From contig NZ_ASWO01000007.1 of the NCBI RefSeq assembly GCF_000407605.1, positions 62,001 through 126,000 of the forward strand: a stretch of DNA of 64,000 bases, written 5' to 3'. The translations under genes were made by a program, and so were the position numbers. The notes beneath the pieces are model-generated. The model saw only the letters and a list, made by a program, of their open reading frames with translations. It was not told the DNA's origin and searched no databases. Positions 27,917-38,311 of this stretch are shown here, piece after piece (the first letter of the stretch is position 1; the number at the start of each line of letters is the position of its first letter). This stretch comes from Enterococcus sulfureus ATCC 49903 (GTDB taxonomy: Bacteria; Bacillota; Bacilli; Lactobacillales; Enterococcaceae).

Positions 27917-29505
27917 TATCTCCCTCCTCTATCTTCATAGTTGCGTGCAAATTGTATTTCCATCATGTTGTAATATTGCTTGACGAACCAACGAACGATT
28001 CCTGGAGTATTGTCATTATGTCGTCCAATCAGTCCTTTATGTAACACTTTGGTTAATGGGAAAGCTTGTTTTAAAAATGTGTACGCTTCTGAGAACACCT
28101 TATCGTCATAATCATCTTGTTTCATGTAGGCAAAAGCAAACATTGTTTGACTGTAATCCCCAGTTTTAAATCGTGTAAGTAATCGCTCATCAAACTCTAA
28201 GGCTTTTGATATACTCACTTCTCCCATATTCATCATTAAGGTATCTACCGATGTTGCAAATGTATCTGAGCGCTTGATCCGCTCATTTAAAGCTACTGTT
28301 CCTAAACTTAACATCGGCTTACCAACGATTACCGCACGCGGAGACAACGTGCTCGCATAATACAATGCCCCAAACGTTCCCATCGACAGTCCAGATAACA
28401 CTAAATCTTGTGTAGTAAATCCTAAATAAGCTAATTTTTTACGTATGATTGAAACAATCTCTTCTTCTAAAGCCTCACTTCCTAGATAAAAGTTTCCGCC
28501 TTCGATTCTAGGATCTGAAATCAATAAATAAGGCGAACCAAATGTTTCCATCATATTTTTTCCTTCAAAACCTTCTGCTGTTCGATAACCAGAAAAGTAA
28601 ACAGCAAGCGGCGGTTTAAAGTCTGCCGGTTCAAAATAATAGCCAATCTCCATCCCAAGATTTTGCTGATCTTGGATTGCTTTTCCTCCAGGAATCATAT
28701 AACTATCATCTGCAAACGTGTCTCGTACATGAAGGTGTGCAACCTTTAATTCTCCAGACCCCTTAACAAATAAAGCAAAATTTAAATACATATCTTCATC
28801 AAATGCGTTGTAAAACGCGGTATTTTTTTCATCTTTTAGCATTTCAGCTGTAAATTCAAAACTTTGTTTGAAATTAGCCGTATTTTTTTCGATCAAGTAT
28901 ACCTTTAACACAAAATCCGTCATTTTCGGATCGTAGTCAATTTCCAAGTACGCTTCTAACCATTGTTTCGCTTCCATGATATCGGTCATTCTCCAAGATA
29001 AAAGCTGTGTAAAGCTAGTCCCAAAATCACCAATCAATTGGATGTTCGTATGACCCTTTTTGATTACTTGACCTTCAAACGTGGAGGAAACTTTGATATA
29101 GTCCATTTCTAATTTCCTACCATAAACAGGTGGTGTATACTGCTTTGCGATAAACTCCCGTAAAATATGAGTATCTGCAAAATCAAAAGTATACGCTCCT
29201 TTAGCTGCTAAAACATAAGCGATATCGCTTGGCAAAGTAATACGATGAGAATACAACAGTCGATAAGAAGGCAACTCTATCAATAAATTTTTATGAGAAA
29301 GTAACGTTGCACCTTCATTAAATATGAACACAGCTTTACGGTATTTAGGATTTAATCTTCCCTGTTTAAATAATTCGGCTTCATCTTGGATAATATCGTA
29401 ATCAGCTGGAAATATCTCATACTCAAATTGGCTTGGAAGCTCACTCAAAAAAGAAAATGCATACGCACCAAAATATAAAATCTTAATTTTTTTCTGTGCC
29501 GTCAT
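27916..29505 (-). CDS. asp2: Accessory Sec protein Asp2
   Basis: Asp2 couples aSec export to O-acetylation of substrate GlcNAc. 529 residues from the ATG at 29505 (GGAGA SD; the 17 residues upstream lie inside asp1). The alpha/beta-hydrolase nucleophile is in LVLSGLSMGTFGALYYAS; a late His in GLIGRHNDNTPGIVRWF may complete the triad. N-terminal part: IKILYFGAYAFSFLSELP. Overlaps asp1 by 23 nt. Confidence 0.92.
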   Translation of the reverse strand: MTAQKKIKILYFGAYAFSFLSELPSQFEYEIFPADYDIIQDEAELFKQGRLNPKYRKAVFIFNEGATLLSHKNLLIELPSYRLLYSHRITLPSDIAYVLAAKGAYTFDFADTHILREFIAKQYTPPVYGRKLEMDYIKVSSTFEGQVIKKGHTNIQLIGDFGTSFTQLLSWRMTDIMEAKQWLEAYLEIDYDPKMTDFVLKVYLIEKNTANFKQSFEFTAEMLKDEKNTAFYNAFDEDMYLNFALFVKGSGELKVAHLHVRDTFADDSYMIPGGKAIQDQQNLGMEIGYYFEPADFKPPLAVYFSGYRTAEGFEGKNMMETFGSPYLLISDPRIEGGNFYLGSEALEEEIVSIIRKKLAYLGFTTQDLVLSGLSMGTFGALYYASTLSPRAVIVGKPMLSLGTVALNERIKRSDTFATSVDTLMMNMGEVSISKALEFDERLLTRFKTGDYSQTMFAFAYMKQDDYDDKVFSEAYTFLKQAFPLTKVLHKGLIGRHNDNTPGIVRWFVKQYYNMMEIQFARNYEDRGGR

Positions 29506-31090
29506 CAAATAATTTTCTCCATTTCTCGAGCAGATTGTACGAACTATGCGTCTCAATCATCGCCACATTTTTTACTAACGTTTCATTCCAATTTTTTAAA
29601 CCATTCATATAAAAGGTCAAAATTTCAGAGACCTCCGAAATGTGATCCACATTGTATCCATTTTCCATATGGATAACATAGTCAGATTCCTCTTTTAAAA
29701 TAAGTGGAATTCCAGCATTTACTGCAAATGATTGTTTTTGTAGATCTGGCTTTTGATTTACATCTAAATAAAGTCTAGCAATCGACAAATCCGTTTGTAC
29801 TTGCTTGATATTTGGATTGATTCTAAATTCAATGCGTTCGTACAGTTCAACTGCTTGTACATACTGTCGCCATATCGGAAGCAATTTCAACTCTTTTACG
29901 CTATCTGCTTGGGCTTTCATCAGCGTATTCGTATCTTTTGCTTGTAAATACGCAGCTACTTTTCTAAACTCTGCTGAATCACTATCGACATTAAAATGCG
30001 CATCGATCAATTGTTTTTGCATCACTTCAATTTTTTGTTCTTGTAATAAAGAAGATACTTCTACAATCAATCCGTATGATACTTCTTGTATCAACAAATT
30101 GGTGAGTAAATGTACCAAAAACTCTTCTTCTTGATGCGCATGATGATCCTTCCAATAAATCATAAGTCTTTCAACTGAATTACTGTTCCCAAGAGCTAAT
30201 CGTGTAGGATACATCGGGATATCTACTATATCCCCACCGATTATTCTTTGTTGTTCTTTTATATGAAGTAATTCTGACTTTTTCTGTCTAGAATCCGTAA
30301 TAATTACCTTACTTTTTGAAAATAATATCGCGAGTTGCTTTTCTGTATACTGATTTAATTCTTTTTCTGTTGAAAAAATACTCATGATCGGTTGTGAAAT
30401 TGTCAATCGTTCTAAAATATCTAGACTAAATCCCCAACTATCGAAGATCAAAGAAGATTGACCAAAATCCACTAATCCCTGGTTGAAGAGCTCAGCAAAA
30501 ATCTCTGAAAATGATAGATATCGTGCTTGCTTCAAACCAAGTTGCTCAAAATGATAGAGCTCAATATGTGCATCACTACCGAAATACTCTGTCATAACAC
30601 ATTTTCCCAATGGATTATAAAATTCTTGCTTCTGCTTTTCTCCTGTGCGATCACTGAAAATGATAGAAGACAAAAAACCACGATCATCGTATAGTTCTGT
30701 ACAAAGACATGTTGCGGATCGTGGATATTGAACACTTTGAACGAATCCGTGTTCTTCAAATCGTACTTCTCCATAAGACATGCGATCCTTAATCAAGGTA
30801 ATCCCATATGGCGTATAGATTTGTTCAACTGAACTTTCAAAAGACAAATCCTCTACTGTCATTGGAAAACCCGTTTCAATTTCGACTTGTTGAAGAATAT
30901 CAAACAAGGAAAGAACTTGGATATCATGTAAACGATAATCATTTAATAAATATCTAAAGTACGGTAGATATTCGACTACGATCAAGTGTGCTTCAAGTTT
31001 ATTTTCTTGAAACAAATTTAAAATATTTAATACTCGATCTTCATCTAAAATACGCTCTTTTGTACTCCAGTGTGGGATAAAATAGACCAT
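29483..31090 (-). CDS. asp1: Accessory Sec protein Asp1
   Basis: Asp1 is a GT-B-like, non-enzymatic scaffold in the Asp1-3 complex that brings substrate to SecA2. 535 residues, close to the family norm. Begins MVYFIPHWSTKERILDEDRV; other conserved spots are EIETGFPMTVEDL and C-terminal AVNAGIPLILKEESDYV, ENGYNVDHISEVSEILTFY. RBS GAGGTG. 15 nt after secY2. Confidence 0.9.
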   Translation of the reverse strand: MVYFIPHWSTKERILDEDRVLNILNLFQENKLEAHLIVVEYLPYFRYLLNDYRLHDIQVLSLFDILQQVEIETGFPMTVEDLSFESSVEQIYTPYGITLIKDRMSYGEVRFEEHGFVQSVQYPRSATCLCTELYDDRGFLSSIIFSDRTGEKQKQEFYNPLGKCVMTEYFGSDAHIELYHFEQLGLKQARYLSFSEIFAELFNQGLVDFGQSSLIFDSWGFSLDILERLTISQPIMSIFSTEKELNQYTEKQLAILFSKSKVIITDSRQKKSELLHIKEQQRIIGGDIVDIPMYPTRLALGNSNSVERLMIYWKDHHAHQEEEFLVHLLTNLLIQEVSYGLIVEVSSLLQEQKIEVMQKQLIDAHFNVDSDSAEFRKVAAYLQAKDTNTLMKAQADSVKELKLLPIWRQYVQAVELYERIEFRINPNIKQVQTDLSIARLYLDVNQKPDLQKQSFAVNAGIPLILKEESDYVIHMENGYNVDHISEVSEILTFYMNGLKNWNETLVKNVAMIETHSSYNLLEKWRKLFDDGTEKN

Positions 31091-31105
31091 GTGCTCACCT
31101 CATTT

Positions 31106-32323
31106 CTACTCAAATAAACGGTATTCTTTTTTTGAATATACAAATCGTATTTCTTGAACCAATGTATCTAAAATGATAATCAACATAAACAAACTTCCAA
31201 AATAAAAAGCTAGATTTGAAATAAATGGTGAACGTAATCCAATAAACATTGGGATCAATGAAATGAATACGAGGTATGCATTTCCAACAAATGAGATTCG
31301 TGTCAACTTTTCACGAATATAACGTTCCGTTTGATCACCTGGTGGAACATTTAAAATATAATCTCCCGACTCTTTTAAATTTTTAGCAATGTCATTGGGT
31401 CGGATATTAATAAAACTAAATCCCCACCCGAGTAAATACAACACCACACCATACATGATAATACCTTGAATGGAATTGAATGAAAAATAAGTGGTGATGA
31501 AATTTGAGAACCAAGTATCGTTCCATTTCGCATTTAATAACAATAACTGTGGCATAGAAAATACTGTGACTGCAAACATGAACGGCATTGCGCCAGCAGG
31601 AAGTAAGCGAATCGGAATATACGAATGTTTTGAGATCGTATCGATCCCTGTTCGCTCAATGACAATCCGATATTCAGAATGATACAGATACATTGTTAGA
31701 TAAATAAATAGCAACGTGATCAATATTAAAATAATAATAAATTGATTGGTAAAAGAAATCGGTCCAGACTGTCCGGAAATCAACATTGACGGAATATTCG
31801 CCATCAATCCAGGTAAAATAAATAGGCTTTGACCGCCTATCCCTTTCATAATGTTGATATCTGCTAACCAAGATATAAACATTCCACCAGTCGTTAACAA
31901 TAATACTCCAGCAAGTAACGCGGACGTTTCACTTGTAAAAAAGGCAACCGTTACAATCGATGTTTTGAAACGTAACACTAAAGCAATACTTTGAATAACA
32001 GTAAAAATAAGTGTAAGTCCTCGTTGGATGTACCCTATTTGCTTCATTGAGAAATTATTCACACGTTCTTCATCAATCATACTGATCGTCGTCCAAATAA
32101 TTAATGCCGTCATATACGGCCCCATCCCTAAAGAAAAAAGTGTGATAGTAGAAAAATTCCCACCAGTAGCAGTGGATAAAAACTTTAATACAGAGTTTGC
32201 ACTATCTAGTTTCGCTTCTTGAGATAAGAACATCGGCAAATCGATATGTCGTCCAATTTGAAATACGACCAATAACATCGCACTCCAAAGAAAACGCTGC
32301 ATTAATTCTCTTTGTTTTATCAT
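31106..32323 (-). CDS. secY2: Accessory Sec channel SecY2
   Basis: Polytopic membrane channel of the aSec system. 405 residues and about ten hydrophobic segments. Conserved features: QIGRHIDLPMFLSQ (plug side), LFSLGMGPYMTALIIW, ITLLFIYLTMYLYHSEYRI, SYIPIRLLPAGAMPFMF and the late PGDQTERYIREKLTRISFVG. RBS AGAAGGAC. First gene of the operon; promoter not clear in the ~135 nt upstream. Confidence 0.93.
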   Translation of the reverse strand: MIKQRELMQRFLWSAMLLVVFQIGRHIDLPMFLSQEAKLDSANSVLKFLSTATGGNFSTITLFSLGMGPYMTALIIWTTISMIDEERVNNFSMKQIGYIQRGLTLIFTVIQSIALVLRFKTSIVTVAFFTSETSALLAGVLLLTTGGMFISWLADINIMKGIGGQSLFILPGLMANIPSMLISGQSGPISFTNQFIIILILITLLFIYLTMYLYHSEYRIVIERTGIDTISKHSYIPIRLLPAGAMPFMFAVTVFSMPQLLLLNAKWNDTWFSNFITTYFSFNSIQGIIMYGVVLYLLGWGFSFINIRPNDIAKNLKESGDYILNVPPGDQTERYIREKLTRISFVGNAYLVFISLIPMFIGLRSPFISNLAFYFGSLFMLIIILDTLVQEIRFVYSKKEYRLFE

Positions 32324-32458
32324 AAATTATACGTCCTTCTTTATCAGTTTCATCTATTAAAACACTTCATTCTTCAATGATAGCAAAGTTTTGCTTGAAT
32401 TAATAGAAGGAATCGTAGGATAAAAATTAAAAAACATCAGACTTTTAATCAATAAAAG

Positions 32459-32575
32459 AGGCTGTGACAGAAGGAACTAGCTCCAAAAAAATAAGCCTAA
32501 TCATTTCGATAATAGTCCCATCTATTTCGGAAATGATCCGGCTTATTTAAGAAGGAATAGATTCTGGGACTCACC
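32459..32575. repeat. Intergenic hairpin repeat of the GTGACAGA type
   Basis: Contains an inverted pair AAATAAGCC(G)...GGCTTATTT around an ATCATTTCsGAAA/TTTCGATAA core, plus GAGGCTGTGACAGAAGG at its edge. The GTGACAGA and AATAAGCC parts also occur at 4.8 kb, and GTGACAGA again at 62.2 kb. Looks like a dispersed terminator/MITE-like element. Stretch 32324-32458 shows no other clear signal. Confidence 0.55.
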
Positions 32576-32579
32576 CAAT

Positions 32580-32617
32580 AAAAATAGGCTATAGAGTATA
32601 CTCTATAGCCTATTTTT
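32580..32617. terminator. Perfect 38-bp palindromic terminator
   Basis: AAAAATAGGCTATAGAGTA and its exact complement, touching the stop codon of the 1381-residue protein. Separates the SipW operon from secY2. Confidence 0.9.
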
Positions 32618-35600
32618 CAATTGAATTTATTTGTGGCATAATCCCAATTGTACATCGGTGGTTCTACTTCTTCGTTCGTTGGTTTGATCCAATCATCAGG
32701 CTTGATATACATGGTGACCCAATATTCATCTGCATTCGTATAGTCCAGTGTTGGTAAGCCTGTTTGGATACGATTTGCTGAATTATGCGCCACATTTGTA
32801 GTGGTGACTTGATAACCAGCATACTGATAGAATTCAGGAATGGTAATACTTGGAATGATCCCTTGTGCTCCACTTGCTAAAATGAGTTGCATTTTTCGAT
32901 ACGCACCATTTGTATTTTCTGCATAAGAACTAGCTGTAATAGTTGAACGCGAGAAGGATGTTTTCGTTTGTAAATCAATATTATCTAATGTGAAATACGA
33001 AGTCGTCGGCATGACTAAACGATAATTTCGATTACTAAAATTAGGATAGATCGCTTCTTGTTTAAGATTGATTCGAACAACTTTGATTTTAAAAGTCGAC
33101 GTATCCTTATCCAATTGTTTTTGAGGATTATCTGCATAAAACGTAGCTGTGTTTAGTACAGCTTGATTTTCTTTTCCAGATAATACTTTTGCATCATAAG
33201 TGACTTTAACTGCTTGATTCGGTTTAATCGTAGTACCATTGATATGAATGATTAATTTACGATCTGCCTTTACCCAACTATAAGCATCATCTTTATTTTG
33301 GACCACTGAATTTAATTGTAATACTTTTTTAGATCCTGCTACTTCATTTCCATTTTCGTCTAATAACACCAGTTGAATATTTGTTGGTTGTTCTAACTCA
33401 GCTGGCAGTATATCGTAAATATATGATCCAACTAAATCTGCATTCGGAGATGTATTTTTTGCTTTTAGCGTATAGCTCACTACATCATTGATCCGTGCTC
33501 CTGTATCTGATTTATTATTTAATTTTTCAATACTCCCTGTTATCCCACCTAATAAAACTTCAAAATTCGAGTCTGCTTTATCAATTGATTGGTTTTTGGA
33601 ATCTTGCCAATCAGCTTTATTGGTTTTGATTTCATTTACCGTTCCTGTAACTAGTTTACTTTTATATGTGATCGTTACTTTTTCACCTGGTTTAATCGTC
33701 GTTGCATTTAAATGAATCGTTAACCGGGTATTCCCTTGATCAAATGTATAATAATCGCTAGTCGTATTCCCTGAAGCTGGTAAGTCTACTCCATTTAACT
33801 GAATATTCGTCGGTAAGTCCATCCCAGGTGGTAAATCATCATAAATAAATGATTTAGAAATTGAAACTGATTGCGTTTTATTTGTTGCGATTAATGTATA
33901 GTCTACTACATCTCCAGGCACTGCACCTGTGCTCGATTTAGAATTCTGTTTTGTTAAATCTCCCTTTAAAGTTTCTTCTAAAACTGGAACCTCTGAATTA
34001 TCTTTGCTTAATATAGTTCCAGTTGCAGCATATAATGTAGCTGTATTTGTCACCTTATTGCCAGGAATTCCTGATAGTAATTTAGCATCATACGTTACTG
34101 TTATACTCTCTTGTGGTTTAATATCCGTTCCATTAATATGGATAATCAACTTACGATCAGCGGCTAACCACGTGTAAGCATCTTTCACTTGTCCCGTTAG
34201 ATTAACATCATATTTAGGAAGTGGAACCCCATTTAAACGAATATTTGTTGGTTCACCTAATTCACTCGGTAATATATCGTAAATATATCCTTTAGAAAGA
34301 TCTGTGAATGATGATGTATTCGTTGCGACTAACGTGTACGAAATTAGATCGTTTACAATTGCACCTTGCTCTTTGTTATTGTTTTTCTTAATCAATCCAT
34401 TTAGTGATTCAAACACTGTAATAGTCGAGCTGCTTGTATCCAGTGTGTTATCATTAATATCTTTTAATACAACGGTATTCTCTTTTGTTCCCACTGTTGC
34501 ATCTTTGCTCACTTTAGCGACATACGTAACATTTGTCGTTTGATTCGGACCTAATTGTGTTTGATTAAAATGAATAATCAATTTACGATTTGATGCATCC
34601 CAACTGTAATAGTCTGTCGTATTAGAAAATTGATTACTTAAACTTGTATTTCCCACTTTAACTGCTGTTGGCGCGTCTAACCCGACTGGTAGCGTATCTT
34701 CGAGTGTGAATTTTTTCAACGTTAGTTCTGTACTATCATTTTTGGGTGTCAACGTGTATGTTACATCTGTTCCAGCTAAAACAGGATCAGGTCGATCATT
34801 TTGTTTCTCTACACTACCTTTTGTTTCAACTACTTTAATTGTCGAATCGGCTTTATCTAAAGAGGTTTGATCTGCCAAGAACAATTCTGCATTATTGGTT
34901 AGCGTCCCCGTACGTGTCGGAATATTTGTATACGTGATCGTTACCGATTGGCCAGGTTGAATTTTTGTCCCATTCATATGAATCGTTAATTTATTTTTTG
35001 TTGCATCCCAACTATAATAATTCCCATTGGCATTCACTATTTTTGTTAACGCTTGTGTACCTAATTTAATATTCCCTGGTTCCGTTAATTCAGCCGGTAA
35101 TGTATCTTCGATATACGCTTTTTCCATTGATGTTTCTTTGGCAGTATTTGTCGCTTTCAATGTATAAGTGACTATCTGATTTAAAGGAATCGGATTAGCT
35201 TGATCATTTGTTTTATCTAGTGTACCTGTAAGTTTTTCAGGTTGCTTAATTGTGACACTAGAGTCGGCTTTAGGAGGATTAGGTACATTTTTACCATGTA
35301 ATTCTGCTACGTTTTTTTTCGTTTCATTTGCATTTCCACTTAAAATAGAGCTCGTATAAGTCAAGGTTTTTCCTGTTCCATCCAATCCATTATAAGCACC
35401 TGCGTCCATTTGTGCCTGTGTTGTTTGATTAAAATAGACAGTTAATACATTATTGTTAAATGTATAGTAGTCACCATTACTATTTGGTGTTTTACTAATC
35501 GATTGGTTATCAAGTTTTACATTTGTAGGTTCTGACATCCCAGCTGGAATCGTATCCACAATATACGGATCGACTACTTTACCACTTGGACTAGATACAT

Positions 35601-36762
35601 TTACAGTATAGTTGATTGCATCGCCAACTTTCACGGCACTTTGAGCAGAATTTTTTTTCGTAATTTTAGCATCACTGATATTTTTAGCGTACCAGAAAAC
35701 CATATAACGTTTAGTATTATTTAAAGAAGTATTCCAAAATCCATCTGTAGAGTAACTTGTATCAACTGTATTGTCGGAAGAATTTAAAATACTTTTTTGA
35801 TTGAATAAAAAGGTATAATTATTAATATTTTGTTTACTGATTGACAACGGTTGATTATAGTAACCAGACACTCCATCGTCCGGTGATATTCTAGCACCAA
35901 ATTTTTTCATGTTTATTAAATCTTTTTTTGGTGCAGCTATATCTCGATAATAAGCTTTTACTATTTGGGGATTAGATAAATTAACATTTCCTACAAAAAA
36001 TGCTGTATTTGGATCGTTGATCCCGTAGAATCCTTTAGTGCTACTAGTCGAGTATTTCATATTACTACTTAATTTAGCTGTTTCATTTCCTGTTTTAAAA
36101 ATAAAATAAATATTTTCGATATCAGGTTGATTCGTTAAACTCGCATTAAAAGGTGGAATCTGATTAGGATTAAAATATACAAAAAATGCTTCTGTAGTTC
36201 CAAAAAAATTAGCATTTTCAAAATTTAATAACTGGCTAGCTGGTGCAGTTTTATTTGTTCCATTGGTATATCCATTTTTATTTACACGACTGTTAATATC
36301 CCAAGAACGATCGATATAAAAATTACTAGCTGGAGAAACAGTAGTTTGACTATAATTCACTGCTTTTACATTTTTAGCGACAATCCCGTGTCGATAGATA
36401 TAAGCGTAAGGATGCGTATCACCAAATTTTGCTAGTGAGAAAGTAGTGTCTATTCCAGCATTATATATCATTCTATTATTATTATTTGGATCTTTAGTAT
36501 TAGTAGATTTAGGAGGGTTATTTATTCTACTTCTATTAAGAACACTGTCATTTTGCCAATCATTAAAACTAATTCCAGGATCTAAAACAGAAGTCAAAGC
36601 ACGCTCATTCAAAAATTCTTTAGGAGCCTCCTCACTCTCTGTCTCAACTATTTCATCACTTTCATCCACAGCTTGTATCGTCGTACTATTAATGCCAATC
36701 GCGATTCCAATCAAAAGAACAAAGAGGAAAAAATATTTTAATTTTTGTTTGAATAAGTGCAT
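32617..36762 (-). CDS. Large secreted DUF11-type repeat protein
   Basis: 1381 residues: signal peptide (~1-33, cut after STTIQA likely), an N-terminal region to ~370, then six diverged repeats of ~140 residues (VSYTLKAKNTS..., IYDILPAELEQPTNIQL, RKLIIHINGT-type cores), and a unique C-terminus ending NWDYATNKFN. No LPxTG, no membrane tail, no KxYKxGKxW signal. Rich in Thr, Asn and Ser. Last gene of the sipW operon, 2 nt after the CalY-like gene. Probably an extracellular matrix or adhesin protein held by fibre proteins; might be an O-glycan acceptor, but that is inference. Confidence 0.85.
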   Translation of the reverse strand: MHLFKQKLKYFFLFVLLIGIAIGINSTTIQAVDESDEIVETESEEAPKEFLNERALTSVLDPGISFNDWQNDSVLNRSRINNPPKSTNTKDPNNNNRMIYNAGIDTTFSLAKFGDTHPYAYIYRHGIVAKNVKAVNYSQTTVSPASNFYIDRSWDINSRVNKNGYTNGTNKTAPASQLLNFENANFFGTTEAFFVYFNPNQIPPFNASLTNQPDIENIYFIFKTGNETAKLSSNMKYSTSSTKGFYGINDPNTAFFVGNVNLSNPQIVKAYYRDIAAPKKDLINMKKFGARISPDDGVSGYYNQPLSISKQNINNYTFLFNQKSILNSSDNTVDTSYSTDGFWNTSLNNTKRYMVFWYAKNISDAKITKKNSAQSAVKVGDAINYTVNVSSPSGKVVDPYIVDTIPAGMSEPTNVKLDNQSISKTPNSNGDYYTFNNNVLTVYFNQTTQAQMDAGAYNGLDGTGKTLTYTSSILSGNANETKKNVAELHGKNVPNPPKADSSVTIKQPEKLTGTLDKTNDQANPIPLNQIVTYTLKATNTAKETSMEKAYIEDTLPAELTEPGNIKLGTQALTKIVNANGNYYSWDATKNKLTIHMNGTKIQPGQSVTITYTNIPTRTGTLTNNAELFLADQTSLDKADSTIKVVETKGSVEKQNDRPDPVLAGTDVTYTLTPKNDSTELTLKKFTLEDTLPVGLDAPTAVKVGNTSLSNQFSNTTDYYSWDASNRKLIIHFNQTQLGPNQTTNVTYVAKVSKDATVGTKENTVVLKDINDNTLDTSSSTITVFESLNGLIKKNNNKEQGAIVNDLISYTLVATNTSSFTDLSKGYIYDILPSELGEPTNIRLNGVPLPKYDVNLTGQVKDAYTWLAADRKLIIHINGTDIKPQESITVTYDAKLLSGIPGNKVTNTATLYAATGTILSKDNSEVPVLEETLKGDLTKQNSKSSTGAVPGDVVDYTLIATNKTQSVSISKSFIYDDLPPGMDLPTNIQLNGVDLPASGNTTSDYYTFDQGNTRLTIHLNATTIKPGEKVTITYKSKLVTGTVNEIKTNKADWQDSKNQSIDKADSNFEVLLGGITGSIEKLNNKSDTGARINDVVSYTLKAKNTSPNADLVGSYIYDILPAELEQPTNIQLVLLDENGNEVAGSKKVLQLNSVVQNKDDAYSWVKADRKLIIHINGTTIKPNQAVKVTYDAKVLSGKENQAVLNTATFYADNPQKQLDKDTSTFKIKVVRINLKQEAIYPNFSNRNYRLVMPTTSYFTLDNIDLQTKTSFSRSTITASSYAENTNGAYRKMQLILASGAQGIIPSITIPEFYQYAGYQVTTTNVAHNSANRIQTGLPTLDYTNADEYWVTMYIKPDDWIKPTNEEVEPPMYNWDYATNKFN

Positions 36763-36764
36763 GA

Positions 36765-37400
36765 TTAGTTTCCTCCTTTAGTCTTAATCGAAATAGAATC
36801 GTAAAGCGAATCAATTATTTTTAAGTTTGATTGAGATGGTATTGTGCCATGGAAATATGCATCTCTAAAGTTTACACCTGCTGCGGAGACTGTTTCGCTT
36901 TTTATACTGATTGTTAATTTCATATTTTGATAATTTGCATCTAAATTATTCGCGAGTGTGACTTTCGCAAACAATGGTTGTGTTGTTTCATTGGCATTTA
37001 ATACTTTTTTGTAATAATAAAAACCATCTTCACCCAACAGCCAATCAGAACCGATATCCAGTTGAATCTCTTTTCCAATATTACTCGCTAGTAACACTTG
37101 TCCATCACTCATCGTCATTTCTGGTTGTACGAGAACTCGAACAAACAATGGTGCTTTTTCTTCATTTTTAATCGTAACTTTTTTCGAATAGGACTTTCCA
37201 ATTTCAACTGTTCCTGGAGGTGTAAATTCTTCTGTAATGGATCCTTTTAATCCACTAGCGGCAAAGTTATTTTCTTGACTATCTTTATCTGTAAATGATG
37301 CATATGTATAACCACCTAAAATACCTAGACCAATCAAACCGACTAGGAGTGTACTCAAGATGAGCATTAATTTAGGATTTATTTGTTTTTTAGCCTTCAT
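36765..37400 (-). CDS. TasA/CalY-like SipW-dependent protein
   Basis: 211 residues. SipW-type signal: LMLILSTLLVGLIGLGILGGYTYASFTDKDSQENNFAAS, with cleavage expected near the ASF/TDK region, then the family hallmark FTPPGTVEIGKSYSKKVTIKNEEKAPLFVRVL. Resembles camelysin/TasA, which form extracellular fibres in Bacillus. RBS GGAG before ATG. In the sipW operon between two related genes. Confidence 0.75.
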   Translation of the reverse strand: MKAKKQINPKLMLILSTLLVGLIGLGILGGYTYASFTDKDSQENNFAASGLKGSITEEFTPPGTVEIGKSYSKKVTIKNEEKAPLFVRVLVQPEMTMSDGQVLLASNIGKEIQLDIGSDWLLGEDGFYYYKKVLNANETTQPLFAKVTLANNLDANYQNMKLTISIKSETVSAAGVNFRDAYFHGTIPSQSNLKIIDSLYDSISIKTKGGN

Positions 37401-37412
37401 CTTCCATCACTC

Positions 37413-38303
37413 CTAGTTGATTTGTGCGTTCAATAATTTTTTCGCTTCACTGTTTTGATCTAACTGCCAATCTGTAAAAATAGAAGTTGTCGAGTCATGT
37501 GCATCTAAATAAACTTCGATTGCATATAAAGCATTTTTATATTTATTAGGGAAATTATACGCTAAGGTCACACTTTCTAATAAATTACTGGTCATTTCAC
37601 CTGGATTTAAAGGTTTAGAGTAATAGAAAAAGCCATTTTCATATAGCCAGTATCCTTCTTGATTATTTGCATTGAATTCTGTCACTAGATTTGGATTAAA
37701 ATTCAACTGAAAATACTGTAATTTATTATGGACATTTTCTTCTTTTTGATTAGAAACGTATTCCATTCGTTCTTTTGTTGGATCTTTACTATACGTGTAC
37801 ATTTCTTTATCTAAAGGATTCGTCGAAGGTGCCATTGCATAATTTGCAATATAATACTTCCCATTGTCTGCTAAATAAGTTCCTTTAGGACTACTTTTAC
37901 TAGCTGGTTTCCAAGTACTCGTGTCACGATCATTGACAATAGGGTTCACAGGCCCTGTTCGAGTATTTAAATTCGCATTTCCTGTTTTATCAGTATAATT
38001 CACCTCAAAATCAAGTAAAAATTCATATAATGAGATTCGGACCATTGAAGGGGTATCCCCTGCATTTTGAACAGCTACACCTTTAGTTTTGGTCTCGTTC
38101 GGGTTCCAGTTTACTACTGGAGCGAACACTTCAGTCAATTTAGATTGAAAAACAGTCCCTTTAAAACTATTGACCGTTTGATCCGAAGAAACATACCATG
38201 CATACGTCCCGACACTAAAACTAAATGCACCTAACATTAAGATCAAAGCTGTGAGGAAAACTTTTGGATACGTTCTAATTGTTTTAATTAATTTATTCTT
38301 CAT
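37413..38303 (-). CDS. SipW-dependent-type secreted protein, BsaA-like
   Basis: 296 residues from the ATG at 38303 (GAGG, 6 nt); a GTG at 38315 is the alternative. Signal region VFLTALILMLGAFSFSVGTYAWYVSSDQTVNSFKG, then EVFAPVVNWNPNETKTKGVAVQNAG and SMVRISLYEFLLDFEV. Same architecture as the 39.1-40.2 kb gene, so it is a paralogue. Predicted fibre or matrix component processed by SipW. Confidence 0.75.
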   Translation of the reverse strand: MKNKLIKTIRTYPKVFLTALILMLGAFSFSVGTYAWYVSSDQTVNSFKGTVFQSKLTEVFAPVVNWNPNETKTKGVAVQNAGDTPSMVRISLYEFLLDFEVNYTDKTGNANLNTRTGPVNPIVNDRDTSTWKPASKSSPKGTYLADNGKYYIANYAMAPSTNPLDKEMYTYSKDPTKERMEYVSNQKEENVHNKLQYFQLNFNPNLVTEFNANNQEGYWLYENGFFYYSKPLNPGEMTSNLLESVTLAYNFPNKYKNALYAIEVYLDAHDSTTSIFTDWQLDQNSEAKKLLNAQIN

Positions 38304-38311
38304 AAGTTTCC

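Noticed and set aside
32617-36762. Serine-rich repeat (SRRP) adhesin
   Set aside because: Repeats are DUF11-like with no long Ser runs, the signal peptide is short and normal, and there is no LPxTG.
36446-36781. 111-residue plus-strand ORF opposite the start of the 1381-residue protein
   Set aside because: Hydrophobic shadow of the signal peptide region; no RBS.
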